45,616 bases of DNA, taken from NCBI RefSeq assembly GCF_001428665.1, contig NZ_LMIJ01000008.1:41567-87182 (forward strand). Direction: 5' to 3'. The notes below the pieces were generated by a model. It searched no databases. It saw nothing but the letters and a program-made list of their open reading frames with translations, and was not told the DNA's origin. Made by a program: the position numbers and the translations under genes. Origin of the DNA: Acidovorax sp. Root219. GTDB lineage: Bacteria > Pseudomonadota > Gammaproteobacteria > Burkholderiales > Burkholderiaceae_C. Of the stretch, positions 25,723-36,485 are shown piece by piece. Position 1 is the stretch's first letter. Each line of letters opens with the position of its first letter.

Positions 25723-25760
25723 TGCCTCGCTGCGGTGCAGCATGTCACCAACTTGGGGCG
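25723..25760. promoter_or_regulatory. ntrC sites: Tandem NtrC-like activator sites upstream of nirB
   Basis: The 17-bp window 25723-25739 (TGCCTCGCTGCGGTGCA) matches 10 of 12 defined positions of TGCACC-N5-GGTGCA. A weaker window at 25744-25760 (GTCACCAACTTGGGGCG) matches 8 of 12. Their spacing is 21 bp and their centres lie near -86 and -107 of the predicted sigma-54 start, almost the same geometry as at the channel promoter. The weaker site would not be called on its own. Confidence 0.55.
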
Positions 25761-25784
25761 CAAATGGAGCGACTACCCGCCCTG

Positions 25785-25806
25785 CCCCGGTGCCACGGCA
25801 CCGGGG
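25785..25806 (-). terminator. Hairpin just after the MacB-type permease gene
   Basis: A 9-bp perfect stem CCCCGGTGC/GCACCGGGG with a 4-base loop lies 8 bases past the permease stop codon on the minus strand. No T-run follows, so termination is probable but not textbook. It insulates the export operon from the nirB control region immediately downstream. Confidence 0.5.
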
Positions 25807-25813
25807 AGGCACA

Positions 25814-27779
<1,966 letters not shown>

Positions 27780-27783
<4 letters not shown>

Positions 27784-29177
27784 CGCGCTGCCCCGTTGCT
27801 GCGCTGGTCGGTGATCACGGCCATGCCGGGCGCGATGCCCTCGCCCGTCACTTCGGTCATGCGGCCGTCGCTGATGCCCACGCGCACCTTCAAGGCCTGC
27901 GGCGTGCCGTCCTTCAGCACCCAGACCTGCTTCGTCTTCGACGCAGCGTCCTCACCCGGCGCACCACCGGCGCCAAGGCGGCGCCCGCCCTGGCCACCCG
28001 GGCGCGGCATGCGCGGCATGAGCTGTCCCATGATGCCCCCACCTTGCTGCGCCGCCGGGGGTTTGCCACCGGCAGCGCCCGACGCACCGGCCGCGCCCGC
28101 AGCCTGCGCTGGCGTGAAGCGCAGCGCCGTGTTGGGCACCAGCAGCACGTCCTTGCGCTCGGTGGATGTGATGGTGGACGCCGCCGTCATGCCGGGGCGC
28201 AGGCTCATGTCGCTGTTGTCCACCTCCAGCCAGGTGACGTAGGTGACGACGTTGTCGGTCTTGGTGGAACCGAAGGAGACGCGCGTGACTGCGGCCGGAT
28301 AGCGCCGCGAGGGGAAGGCGCTGACCGTGAAGCTGGCCTTCTGCCCGACCTGCAGCGAGCCTACGTCGGCCTCGTCCACGCTCACGTCCAGGCGCAGCCG
28401 CGTGAGGTCCTCGGCCACGGTGAACAGGGTCACGGCCTGCAGCGATGCGGCCACGGCGTTGCCCGGCTCCACCGTGCGGGTGAGCACCACGCCGTCGATG
28501 GGCGAACGGATGGAGGCCTTGGACAGGCTGGTCTCGTCGGTGGACAGGGCCGCACGCGCGTCGTCCACCGTGGCGCGGGCGCTGGCCTCGTCGGCGCGCG
28601 CACGGTCCAGCGTGGCGCGGCCGGTGTCGAGTTCAGCGGCCGAGGGCACCTTGCCGCCGGACAGGCGTGCCACCTCTTCGAGGCGGCCCAGCCCTGCCAG
28701 GGCCTCCTTGGTGGTGGCCGCAGCCTGTGCCTGCCGCGCCTGCGCGGAGGCCAGCGAGGCGCGTGAGCGCAGCACCTGCGCGTCGAGCTTGGCGGTGTCG
28801 AGCTCCACCAGCACCTGGCCCTTCTTGACCTTCTCGTTCACGTCCACCATCACCTGGCGCACCGTGCCCGACAGCTCGCTGCCAATGGTCACCAGCCGCG
28901 TGGGCTGCAGCGTTCCGTTGGCCGACACGGAGAGCGTGAGGTCACCTGTCTTCACCTCTTCGGTCACGTAGACCGGCGCGGCACTGGCCTGCTTTTGCAG
29001 CTGCCAGGCGTAGATGCCGCCGCCGGCCAACGCCAGGGCGGCCACGCCCAGCCACAGCGAGGTGCGCCGGTACCAGCGGCGCGGCGGCTCGCCGCCCAGC
29101 AGGGCCTGCAGGTCGGCCGGGGCGCTGGCCCCGGGGGCGGCAGCACTGGGCTGCGATGGCTTGGTGTTGTCGGTCAT
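27780..29177 (-). CDS. MacA-like periplasmic adaptor (membrane fusion protein)
   Basis: 465 aa. An uncleaved N-terminal helix (LWLGVAALALAGGGIYAW, ~43-60) anchors it to the inner membrane. A lipoyl/barrel-sandwich half-motif (VSANGTLQPTRLVTIGSELS), a long alpha-hairpin (~120-215, rich in Ala/Glu/Gln) that reaches the outer-membrane factor, the second lipoyl half (RSPIDGVVLTRTVEPGNAV), and a beta-barrel domain follow. An unusual Gly/Pro/Gln-rich insertion (about residues 365-405, including AGAAGASGAAGGKPPAAQQG) interrupts the membrane-proximal domain. It is first of the coupled trio with the ATPase and permease. Confidence 0.92.
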
Positions 29178-29321
29178 GGCGATGGACTCGGAGAAAAGAC
29201 AGAAAAAGGAGGGGCTGCACCGCCCGCGCGCGGGATATACGCAGGGTCGTTGGCCGTTGGCTGCCAGGTGTCCGTGCGCCGCGTGCGCCGCAACATCCAG
29301 GTGGCTGTGAAAAGGGAAGCC

Positions 29322-29342
29322 GCGTGCAGCCGGGCTGCACGC
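29322..29342 (-). terminator. Terminator-like hairpin after the TolC-family gene
   Basis: A perfect 9-bp stem GCGTGCAGC/GCTGCACGC with a 3-base loop lies 13 bases after the outer-membrane factor stop. On the minus strand it is followed by GGCTTCCCTTTTC, a modest T-run. It would separate the outer-membrane factor transcript from the adaptor-ATPase-permease trio, implying a further promoter in 29178-29320. The rest of that 178-base gap shows no other feature I can support. Confidence 0.55.
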
Positions 29343-29355
29343 CAGGTCAGGTCAG

Positions 29356-30801
29356 TCAGGGCTCCCAGCCGCCGCCCAGCGCCTTGTACAGGCGCACATG
29401 GTCGGCGGACAGACTGGCCACCGTGGTGGCCACGCCCTCCTGCGTGGACAGCAGCGTGCGCTGGGTCTCCAGCACCGACTGGAAGTCGATCAGCCCGCTG
29501 CTGTAGCGCTGGCGCGCCAGCAACTCGGCATTGCCGGCGGCATCGGCGGCAGAGCGCAGGCGCACCAGGCGCTCGCGGTTGCCGCGCAGGGACACCAGCG
29601 CATCTTCCACGTCCTTGAGCGCGGTGAGCACGGCCGCCTGGTAGGCGATGCGCGCCTGCTCCAGGCTGGCCTCCTGCGCCCGCACCTGGGCGCGCGCGGC
29701 ACCGCCGTCGAGCAGCGGCACCGAAATGCTGCCCAGCAGCGACGCGGCCACGGCGCTGCCGCCGCTCAGGGCGCCGAGGGTCAGCGCACGCAAGCCCAGC
29801 GATCCGCTGATGCCGAAGTCCGGATAGCGTGCCGCATCGGCCTGCGAGACACGGGCCAGCGCGGCGGTGATGCGCTGCTCGGCCGCGCGCACGTCGGGCC
29901 TCTGGCGCAGGGTTTCGGCGGGGATGGCCATGGCCAGTTCATCGCCGGGCTGGGGCACGGCCACGCTGGCAGCCAGTTGCGCATCGAGCGCGGCCGGCGC
30001 CTGGCCCGTCAGCACGGCCAGGCTGTGGCGCGACTGGGCCAGGCTGGCTTCGAGCGCGGGAATCTGGGCGGCGGTCTGCTCCGACGCCGCACGCGCCTGC
30101 TCGGCCACGAGCGAGGTGGTCAGTCCCGCCTGCAGGCGCCACTGCGTGATCTGCAAGGTCTCGCTTTGGCTGGCCAGGTTGCTGCGCGCGATCACCAGGC
30201 GCTGCTGCAGGCCGCGCAGCTCGATGTAGTTCACGGCCACCTCGGCCGCCAGCGACACCTGCACGTCGGCCAGGCTGGCCTCGGCAGCGCGGGCATCGGC
30301 CTCGCTGGCGTTGACCCCGGCGCGCACGCGGCCGAAGACGTCGGGCTCCCAGCTCGCATCGAAGCCCAGCTGGAAGTTGTTGCCCGTGCCGCTGTTGCCC
30401 GAGCGACTGCGCTGTGCCGAGGCCGAAGCGTCCACCTGGGGCGCCAGCCCGGCGGCCTGCACATCCACCTGGGCGCGCGCCTGCCGCAGCGCGGCCTGGG
30501 CCGTGCGCACGCTGGTGTTGGCCGTGAGGGACTGCTCGACCAGCGCGGTCAGTTGCGGGTCACCCAGGCGCTGCCACCACTGGGCCAGCGAGGTGGCGGC
30601 GCTGCCGGGCGCAGCGGTGGTGCCTGCGGCCCATGCCGTGGGCACGGGGGTGTCTGGCAGAGCGGCGTCCCGCGGGGCCATGCCGGCGCAGCCGGACAGG
30701 GCTGCAGCCAGCGCCAGCAGGGCAAGCGGAATGCCCCGGGCCAGAAGCCGCGACGGGGCCCGGCCGGCGGTTGCAGGGGAGAGGGAGGACAGAAGGTTCA
30801 T
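29356..30801 (-). CDS. Outer-membrane efflux factor, NodT/OprM-type lipoprotein
   Basis: 481 aa. The lipoprotein signal peptide ends in the lipobox LSGC (Cys at about 38), as in OprM/NodT proteins. Two OEP repeats follow, each a long helical hairpin with typical pieces: NTSVRTAQAALRQARAQVDV, SWEPDVFGRVRAGVNASEAD, LRQRPDVRAAEQRITAALAR and ARYPDFGISGSLGL. It would form the trimeric TolC-like channel for the MacA/MacB-type genes downstream. The ATG at 30801 faces a 282-base divergent gap before the acyl-CoA ligase gene. Confidence 0.93.
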   Translation of the reverse strand: MNLLSSLSPATAGRAPSRLLARGIPLALLALAAALSGCAGMAPRDAALPDTPVPTAWAAGTTAAPGSAATSLAQWWQRLGDPQLTALVEQSLTANTSVRTAQAALRQARAQVDVQAAGLAPQVDASASAQRSRSGNSGTGNNFQLGFDASWEPDVFGRVRAGVNASEADARAAEASLADVQVSLAAEVAVNYIELRGLQQRLVIARSNLASQSETLQITQWRLQAGLTTSLVAEQARAASEQTAAQIPALEASLAQSRHSLAVLTGQAPAALDAQLAASVAVPQPGDELAMAIPAETLRQRPDVRAAEQRITAALARVSQADAARYPDFGISGSLGLRALTLGALSGGSAVAASLLGSISVPLLDGGAARAQVRAQEASLEQARIAYQAAVLTALKDVEDALVSLRGNRERLVRLRSAADAAGNAELLARQRYSSGLIDFQSVLETQRTLLSTQEGVATTVASLSADHVRLYKALGGGWEP

Positions 30802-30995
30802 GGATGCTCAGGGTGCGCTCTCGCTGTTGAAGCCATTGTGCAAAACCGATCCGTCGCAATGACTGCCAACGTGTGAATCCCAGGTAAAGAATCGACACAA
30901 ACCGGCCGCGCATGCCTGCGCGCCCTGACCTTCCACCCCCTGTCAACCATCCCGTAGAAGCGTGCTTTTTGCACACAGCGGCGCACCCACAGTTT

Positions 30996-31003
30996 TTTGT
31001 ACA
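30996..31003. promoter_or_regulatory. TTTGTACA element upstream of the acyl-CoA ligase gene
   Basis: TTTGTACA lies 81 bases upstream of the ligase start, inside an AT-rich island, and is followed by CATTTGACAAAAACC. The same core occurs as a full palindrome TTTGTACAAA upstream of the thioesterase gene at the other end of the acyl-CoA island (37866-37875). It may be an operator for the IclR-type regulator encoded at 36486-37304. The remainder of the divergent gap 30802-31083 must hold both promoters; no clear -35/-10 pair is asserted. Confidence 0.4.
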
Positions 31004-31083
31004 TAGACAATCAATGCACTCATTTGACAAAAACCGGTGAAATCAAGAAACTGAATCACCTCAATGAACGACCTCTGAAGCCC

Positions 31084-32673
31084 ATGCAGCGACTCACCGA
31101 CTACACGCTTTACGCGGATGCCCAGGCCCACTTCTCGCCGGACCGGCTGTGGGAGCTTTTCGATGGCAATCGCGAGCGCTTCAACATCGCCCACGAGTGC
31201 GTGGACCGGCATGCGGCCACCGGCCGCGATGCCCTAGTGGTGGTGCATGCGGGCGGGGAGGACGAGGTCATCACGTACGCGGAGCTCGCGGCGGACTCCT
31301 CGGCGTTCGCCCATTACCTGGAGTCGAGGGGCATACAGGCCGGGGACCGCGTGGCCATCATGCTGGAGCCCTCGCGCGCCTTCTACACGGCCATGTTCGG
31401 GGTGATCAAGCGCGGCGCCATCGCCGTGCCGCTGTTCACGCTGTTCGGCCCCGACGGTGTGCGCCTGCGCGTCAACGACTGCAAGCCGGCCCTGCTCGTC
31501 ACCAACGCACTCAAGGAAGAGGTCGCCCGCTCCATCGACGGCCTGCAGGTGCTGGTCTTCGATGCCGGCTTCGTCGAACGCCTGGCCGAATTCCCCACGG
31601 CGTACCAGGCCACCTCCCGGGCGGACGATCTGGCCGTGTTCCAGTACACCTCGGGCACGACACGGGAGCTGCCCGAGGCCGTCAGGCACACGCACAAGGC
31701 GCTGGTTACGCTGATGGTCGCGGCCCTCTATGGCACCGGCCTTCGGCCCGGGGACCGCTTCTTCTGCCCCTCGTCACCGGCCTGGGGCCACGGTCTGTGG
31801 CATGGCACGCTCGCGCCGCTGGCGCTGGGCCTCACGGTGGGGGCCTACAGCGGACGCTTTCACCCCGAGCGGCTGCTGCAGGCCCTGTCGCGGCACCGCT
31901 TCACCAACATGTCGGCCGCCGCCACGCACTACCGCATGCTCAAGAACTGCGGCAAGGCCGACGAGTACGCCTTCCATTTCGAGAAGCTGTCCTTCACGGG
32001 CGAACCCATCGACGACGACACGGCCGACTACGTACACCAGAAGTTCGGCCTGCCGGTGTGCAGCATGTACGGCACCACCGAGATCGGGGTCGTGCTGGCG
32101 AGCTACCCCGGCGCTGCGGACTTCCCGGTCAAGCGTGGCGCGCTGGGCAAGGCCGTTCCCGGTACCCGGGTCGAGGTGCATGACGCAGAGGGCCAGGTCT
32201 GCCCGGTCAATGTGACCGGCCAGCTGATGGTGCTGCGCCGGGGCGAATGGGTGCCCACCAAGGACCTGGGCCGCATCGACAGCGACGGCTACTTCCACCA
32301 CGGCGGGCGTGCGGACGACGTGATCATCTCGGCCGGCTGGACCATGAGCGCGGTGGAGATCGAGAACGTGATCCTCATGCACCACGACGTGCTGGAGGCC
32401 GCCGCCATCGGTGTGCCCGACGCCGTGCGCGGCCAAGTGGTCAAGGCCTTCGTGGTCAGCGCGCGGCCCGCCAGCGAGGCCTTTGCCCAGGAAATCCAGG
32501 AGCTCGTGAAGACCAAGCTGAGCCAGCACGAGTACCCGCGCCACATCGAGTTTTCGCCCGAGCTCCCCAAGACCCCCGCCGGCAAGGTGCACCGCAAGGT
32601 GCTGCGCGAGCGCGAGGCGGTAGCCGCGGCCACTGCCCTTGCCTCTGCGGCATCCCTTTCCACAGCCCATTGA
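31084..32673 (+). CDS. Acyl-CoA synthetase (AMP-forming), medium-chain/aromatic acid type
   Basis: 529 aa from the ATG at 31084; an earlier TTG would add 29 poorly conserved residues. ANL-superfamily motifs: SMYGTTEIG (A5), TKDLGRIDSDGYFHHGGRAD (A7 to A8), and PKTPAGKVHRK with the catalytic C-terminal lysine. The phosphate-binding loop reads YTSGTTRELPEAVRH instead of the usual YTSGTTGxPKGV, losing the Gly and Lys; a subfamily may share this, but I cannot check it here. It activates an unknown carboxylic acid to its CoA thioester. It is first of a plus-strand operon with dehydratase, CoA-transferase and Bug receptor genes. Confidence 0.88.
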   Translation: MQRLTDYTLYADAQAHFSPDRLWELFDGNRERFNIAHECVDRHAATGRDALVVVHAGGEDEVITYAELAADSSAFAHYLESRGIQAGDRVAIMLEPSRAFYTAMFGVIKRGAIAVPLFTLFGPDGVRLRVNDCKPALLVTNALKEEVARSIDGLQVLVFDAGFVERLAEFPTAYQATSRADDLAVFQYTSGTTRELPEAVRHTHKALVTLMVAALYGTGLRPGDRFFCPSSPAWGHGLWHGTLAPLALGLTVGAYSGRFHPERLLQALSRHRFTNMSAAATHYRMLKNCGKADEYAFHFEKLSFTGEPIDDDTADYVHQKFGLPVCSMYGTTEIGVVLASYPGAADFPVKRGALGKAVPGTRVEVHDAEGQVCPVNVTGQLMVLRRGEWVPTKDLGRIDSDGYFHHGGRADDVIISAGWTMSAVEIENVILMHHDVLEAAAIGVPDAVRGQVVKAFVVSARPASEAFAQEIQELVKTKLSQHEYPRHIEFSPELPKTPAGKVHRKVLREREAVAAATALASAASLSTAH

Positions 32674-32700
32674 TTTTTTACCACCCCAAGGAGACAACCC

Positions 32701-33840
32701 ATGAGCAGTTCCACCCCCCGCAGCTTTCCCAAGATCACGGAAAGCGGCCTTGACGACCTGCGCCAGCGCATCGGCGTGAAGATCGGCCAGATGGCCGAGC
32801 CCTGGTGCTTCGAGGCCACGCGCGACAACATCCGCCACTACGCCCACGGCATTGGCGACGACAACCCGCTGTGGTGCGACCCCGAGTACGCGGCAAAGTC
32901 CCACTACGGCGGCATCGTCGCACTGCCCAGCTTCCTGTTCTCCACCAGCCGCATCGTCTCGGGCTATGTCGGCGGGCTGCCTGGCGTGCATGCCATGTGG
33001 TCGGGCTCGGACTGGACCTGGCACAAGCCCCTGCACCGCAACGACGAGATCCGCACCGAGGCCTACCTCAAGGACCTGGTGGAGCACCAGACGCGCTTTG
33101 CCGGCCGAGCCGTGCAGCAGATCTACCACGTCGACTTCTTCAACCAGCAGGGCGACAAGGTGGCCGAGGCGGACAGCTGGTGCTTTCGCACCGAGCGTGA
33201 CCATGCGCGCGAGCAGGGCACCAAGTACAAGGAGGTGCGCGCCCGCGAGCCGCGCCGCTACACCGACGAGGAGCTGGCCGAGGCCTTCAAGCTCTACCGC
33301 AACGAAGAGATCCGCGGTGCCACGCCCCGCTACTGGGAGGACGTGAAGGAAGGCGAAGACCTGCCGGTGCTCTTCAAGGGCCCGATGACCGTGACGGGCT
33401 TCATCGCCTATGCCCAGGGCTGGGGCGGCCTGTACATCCGCGCCAACAAGCTCGCCTGGAAGCTCATCGACTCGCACCCCGGCGTGGGCATCAAGAACCG
33501 CTTCGGCATCCCTGACGTGCCAGAGCGCGTGCACTGGGAAGAGGACTTCGCCCTGGAAGTGGGCGCACCGGGCGCCTACGACTACGGCCCGGAGCGCACC
33601 TCCTGGCTCACCCACCAGCTGACCAACTGGATGGGCGATACCGGCTTTCTGCAAAAGGCGAGCTGCAAGATCCGCCGCCACAACCCCGAAGGCGACCTGC
33701 TGTTCATCAAGGGCAAGGTCAAGCGCAAGTACATCGAGAATGGCCAGCACCTGGTCGAGATCGAGCAGGAAGCGCACAACCAGGACGGCGAGCTCTCGGT
33801 GGTCGGAAGCGGCGTGGTGGCGCTGCCATCGCGGGGATGA
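32701..33840 (+). CDS. Double hot-dog acyl-CoA dehydratase (FAS1-like dehydratase / MaoC family)
   Basis: 379 aa, SD AGGAG 8 bases upstream of the ATG. The N-terminal half is a FAS1-type dehydratase hot-dog (IGDDNPLWCDPEYAAKSHYG carries the expected Asp and His), and the C-terminal half is a second hot-dog (PMTVTGFIAYAQGWGGLYI, TSWLTHQLTNWMGDTGFL). Such fused proteins hydrate or dehydrate enoyl/3-hydroxyacyl-CoA. It follows the ligase by 27 bases and precedes the CoA-transferase by 6. The pathway is probably a ligase- and transferase-activated acid degraded through an enoyl-CoA, but the substrate cannot be named. Confidence 0.83.
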   Translation: MSSSTPRSFPKITESGLDDLRQRIGVKIGQMAEPWCFEATRDNIRHYAHGIGDDNPLWCDPEYAAKSHYGGIVALPSFLFSTSRIVSGYVGGLPGVHAMWSGSDWTWHKPLHRNDEIRTEAYLKDLVEHQTRFAGRAVQQIYHVDFFNQQGDKVAEADSWCFRTERDHAREQGTKYKEVRAREPRRYTDEELAEAFKLYRNEEIRGATPRYWEDVKEGEDLPVLFKGPMTVTGFIAYAQGWGGLYIRANKLAWKLIDSHPGVGIKNRFGIPDVPERVHWEEDFALEVGAPGAYDYGPERTSWLTHQLTNWMGDTGFLQKASCKIRRHNPEGDLLFIKGKVKRKYIENGQHLVEIEQEAHNQDGELSVVGSGVVALPSRG

Positions 33841-33846
33841 CACCCG

Positions 33847-35049
33847 ATGCGCACGACCAGTAGCGGCGCACTGCGGGGGCTGAAGGTCATCGACCTGACG
33901 CGTGTGCTCGCCGGGCCGCTGTGCACCCAGGTCCTCGCGGACCAGGGGGCGGACGTGGTGAAGATCGAGCCGCCCGCGGGCGATGAGACACGCAGGCTCG
34001 GGCCACCCTTCGACAGCGCGGGCAGTGCGGCCTACTTTTCCGCACTCAACCGGGGCAAGCGGGCCATGAGCCTGGACCTGTCGATGCCGCAGGCGCAGGA
34101 CGTGCTGCACCGGCTGCTCGGCGACGCCGACGTGCTGGTGGAGAACTTCCTGCCGGGCACCATGGAGCGCTGGGGCCTGGGCTACGAACAGGCCCTGGCC
34201 GACAGGTACCCGCGCCTGGTCTACTGCAACATCACGGGCTTCGGGGCGGACGGCCCGCTCGGCGGGCTGCCCGGGTACGACGCGGTGCTGCAGGCCCTGT
34301 GCGGGCTGATGAGCGTCAACGGCGACGAATCCTGCGGGGCCACGCGCATCGGGATTCCCGTGGTCGACCACCTGACCGGCTACGTGGCGCTCTCGGGCAT
34401 CCTGATGGCGCTGCATGCACGGGGTGCGGATGGGCGCGGCCAGCGCGTGGAGGCGGCGCTGTACGACACAGCGCTGAGCCTGCTGCTGCCGCACGCCTCG
34501 AACTGGCTGGCGTCGCAAAAAGACCCCGAGCTGCTGGGCAGCGCGCACCCCAACATCGCGCCCTACGACAAGTTCAGGGCCAGCGACGGGGAGCTGTTCA
34601 TAGGGATCATGACCGACGTCCAGTTCCAGCGGTTCTGCAGCCATGTTGGCCTGCAGGCGCTGATCGCGGACGAGCGTTTCACCTCCAACGCCCAGCGGCT
34701 GGTGCACCGGGACGCGCTCAAGCAAGCCATCGAGACGGCCATTGCGTCCATGGCCTGCGAGCCGCTGTGCGAGTCGCTGATGCGCGCTGGCGTGCCGGCC
34801 GGTGCGGTGAACTCGATCCCGCGGGCCTTGGCCCATGCGCACTGCGAGCACCGGCAGATGCTGGTGCAGCGGGACGGCTACACCGGCGTGCGCTCTCCCA
34901 TGCGGCTGATGGGCACGCCGGGCGTGGCCGGGGCGAGCCCACCCCAATTTGCGCAGGACGCGGCGCAGATATTGGAAAGCCTGGGTTTCAGCCCAGAGGA
35001 GCGAGACCAACTGCAGGGCAGCGGCGCAGCCCCCGCAACACGGCGATAG
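33847..35049 (+). CDS. CaiB/BaiF family (type III) CoA-transferase
   Basis: 400 aa, full family length. N-terminal LKVIDLTRVLAGPLCTQVLA, ADVVKIEPPAGDETR and NRGKRAMSLDLS are family landmarks; the catalytic aspartate is Asp174 in GIPVVDHLTG. These enzymes move CoA from one acyl-CoA to a free acid without ATP. A ligase and a transferase in the same operon suggests the acid is activated by the ligase during induction and by CoA exchange at steady state, or two different acids are handled. Start ATG, 6 bases after the dehydratase stop. Confidence 0.92.
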   Translation: MRTTSSGALRGLKVIDLTRVLAGPLCTQVLADQGADVVKIEPPAGDETRRLGPPFDSAGSAAYFSALNRGKRAMSLDLSMPQAQDVLHRLLGDADVLVENFLPGTMERWGLGYEQALADRYPRLVYCNITGFGADGPLGGLPGYDAVLQALCGLMSVNGDESCGATRIGIPVVDHLTGYVALSGILMALHARGADGRGQRVEAALYDTALSLLLPHASNWLASQKDPELLGSAHPNIAPYDKFRASDGELFIGIMTDVQFQRFCSHVGLQALIADERFTSNAQRLVHRDALKQAIETAIASMACEPLCESLMRAGVPAGAVNSIPRALAHAHCEHRQMLVQRDGYTGVRSPMRLMGTPGVAGASPPQFAQDAAQILESLGFSPEERDQLQGSGAAPATRR

Positions 35050-35081
35050 CGTTTCGATCAAGAATACACAAGGAGACAACA

Positions 35082-36044
35082 ATGCGACTGATTGCTGCAG
35101 TGATGGCGGCCGCCTGTGCCATGGCGAGCCCGGGCCCGGCGGGCGCACAGACCTACCCCGCCAAGCCGATCAAGATCATCGTGGCCTACCCCGCCGGGCA
35201 GGGCACGGACATCGCCACCAGGTACCTGGCCGAGCAGATGTCCAGGGACCTGGGGCAGGCCATCGTGATCGACAACCGGCCCGGCGCCGGGGGCAACCTG
35301 GGCACGGAGATCGCGGCCCAGGCCGCGCCCGACGGCTACACCCTGACCATGGGGACGAATGCAACCCATGCGCTCAACCAGTACCTGTATGCGCGGGTGC
35401 CGTTTGATGCGGAGCGGGACTTCGAGCCCATCGTCCTGGTGGGCACCTTTCCCATGGTCGTGGCCGTCAACAGCCAGTCGCCCTTCCACACCCCCAAGGA
35501 ACTGGTGGACACCGCCGCCCGCAGCACGCGGTCTGCCGACATCGCCATGCCCAGCACCAGTGCCCGCCTGGTGGTGGAGCTGCTCAAGCAGCGCTCGGGG
35601 GCACCGGTGTTTGGCGTGCCCTACAAGGGCTCGGGCAATGCCATGACCGACGTGCTGGGCGGGCAGTTGCCGGTGATCGTGGACACCCCCACCAGCCTCA
35701 GGCCCCACCTGGCCTCGGGAAAGATCCGCGCCATTGCCGTCACGTCGAGCAAGCCCAGCAGCCTGGTGCCGGGCGTCAAGACCATGGACGAGCAGGGCTA
35801 CGCCGGCTTCGAGGTGATCGCCTGGAACGCCTTGTACGCGCCCAGGAACACCCCTGCAACCGTGATCGCCACGCTCAACGCCGCCATGAACAAGGTGCTG
35901 CAGCGCCCCGAGGCACGGCACAAGCTGCTGGAGCTGGGCTTCGAGCCGGCGGGCGGCACCGCCGTCCAGCTCCGAGAGTTCGCCCTGTCCGAGCGCAAGA
36001 AGTGGCAGCCGGTTATCCAAGCGGCCGACATGAAGGTCGATTGA
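35082..36044 (+). CDS. Bug-family periplasmic solute-binding protein (TTT receptor)
   Basis: 320 aa from the ATG at 35082 (AAGGAG 8 bases upstream). Signal peptide MRLIAAVMAAACAMASPGPA with cleavage after GAQ. Bug hallmarks: YPAKPIKIIVAYPAGQGTD, IVIDNRPGAGGNLGTEIAAQ and DGYTLTMGTNATH. Bug proteins are expanded greatly in beta-proteobacteria and bind carboxylates or amides, usually without adjacent TctAB membrane genes, as here. It may present the operon's substrate acid to an unlinked transporter, or act as a sensor. It is the last gene of the plus-strand operon, converging on the YciA-like gene. Confidence 0.93.
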   Translation: MRLIAAVMAAACAMASPGPAGAQTYPAKPIKIIVAYPAGQGTDIATRYLAEQMSRDLGQAIVIDNRPGAGGNLGTEIAAQAAPDGYTLTMGTNATHALNQYLYARVPFDAERDFEPIVLVGTFPMVVAVNSQSPFHTPKELVDTAARSTRSADIAMPSTSARLVVELLKQRSGAPVFGVPYKGSGNAMTDVLGGQLPVIVDTPTSLRPHLASGKIRAIAVTSSKPSSLVPGVKTMDEQGYAGFEVIAWNALYAPRNTPATVIATLNAAMNKVLQRPEARHKLLELGFEPAGGTAVQLREFALSERKKWQPVIQAADMKVD

Positions 36045-36089
36045 GCCCGACAGCCCGGCGCAGGCTCTCGTGCCAGGCGCCTGCAAAAG

Positions 36090-36482
36090 CTAGTCGGGCA
36101 TGCTGCCCTCGGCGGGCAGCGGCACATACACCAGGCAGGTGCGCAGGACCTGCTCCTGCTCCGGGCCTTGAGCGCCGCGCGAGGTTCTCAGGGCCTGCAC
36201 CTCCACCCTCGCGCGCTCGGCACCTGCGTCCAGCAGGCGGGCGCGAAAGGTGACGAAATCCCCCAGCATGGGCATCGCTTCGACCTCGATGGCATCGAGC
36301 TGCACCAGCGCCACGTTGCGCCTGAAATGGCCGCCCGGCAGCACCGCGCCCGCCTGGTCGAGTTGCCCCAGCACCCAGCCGATGGGGATCTGCCCACCGA
36401 TCCCCAGGTCTGCAGGCATGGGAATGGTGCGAAGAACCGTCTGGAGACCTTCGCCGGGAATGGGGGAGCTATCGAACGCCAT
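36090..36482 (-). CDS. YciA-like hot-dog acyl-CoA thioesterase
   Basis: 130 aa. The segment TIPMPADLGIGGQIPIGWVL GQLDQAGAV-type pattern (about 20-48) corresponds to the active-site helix of YciA/acyl-CoA hydrolases, including the catalytic Asp (of MPAD), although the usual N-x-x-G-D-I-F-G core is altered to LGIGGQIPIG. It would release CoA from short or medium acyl-CoAs. The start is three bases after the IclR gene stop, so both are in one transcript, opposite and convergent to the catabolic operon. Function is likely but the altered active site leaves activity open. Confidence 0.78.
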   Translation of the reverse strand: MAFDSSPIPGEGLQTVLRTIPMPADLGIGGQIPIGWVLGQLDQAGAVLPGGHFRRNVALVQLDAIEVEAMPMLGDFVTFRARLLDAGAERARVEVQALRTSRGAQGPEQEQVLRTCLVYVPLPAEGSMPD

Positions 36483-36485
36483 GCG

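Noticed and set aside
31774..35148. A very long minus-strand open frame (over 1,100 codons) opposite the acyl-CoA operon.
   Set aside because: It mirrors the codon pattern of well-supported plus-strand genes (ligase, dehydratase, CoA-transferase), has low-complexity His/Val/Gln-rich composition and no recognisable domain; it reflects high GC content.
36045..36089. Possible bidirectional terminator between the Bug receptor and YciA-like genes (GCAGGC/GCCTGC).
   Set aside because: Only a 6-bp stem, with the short A-run oriented wrongly for termination of either gene.
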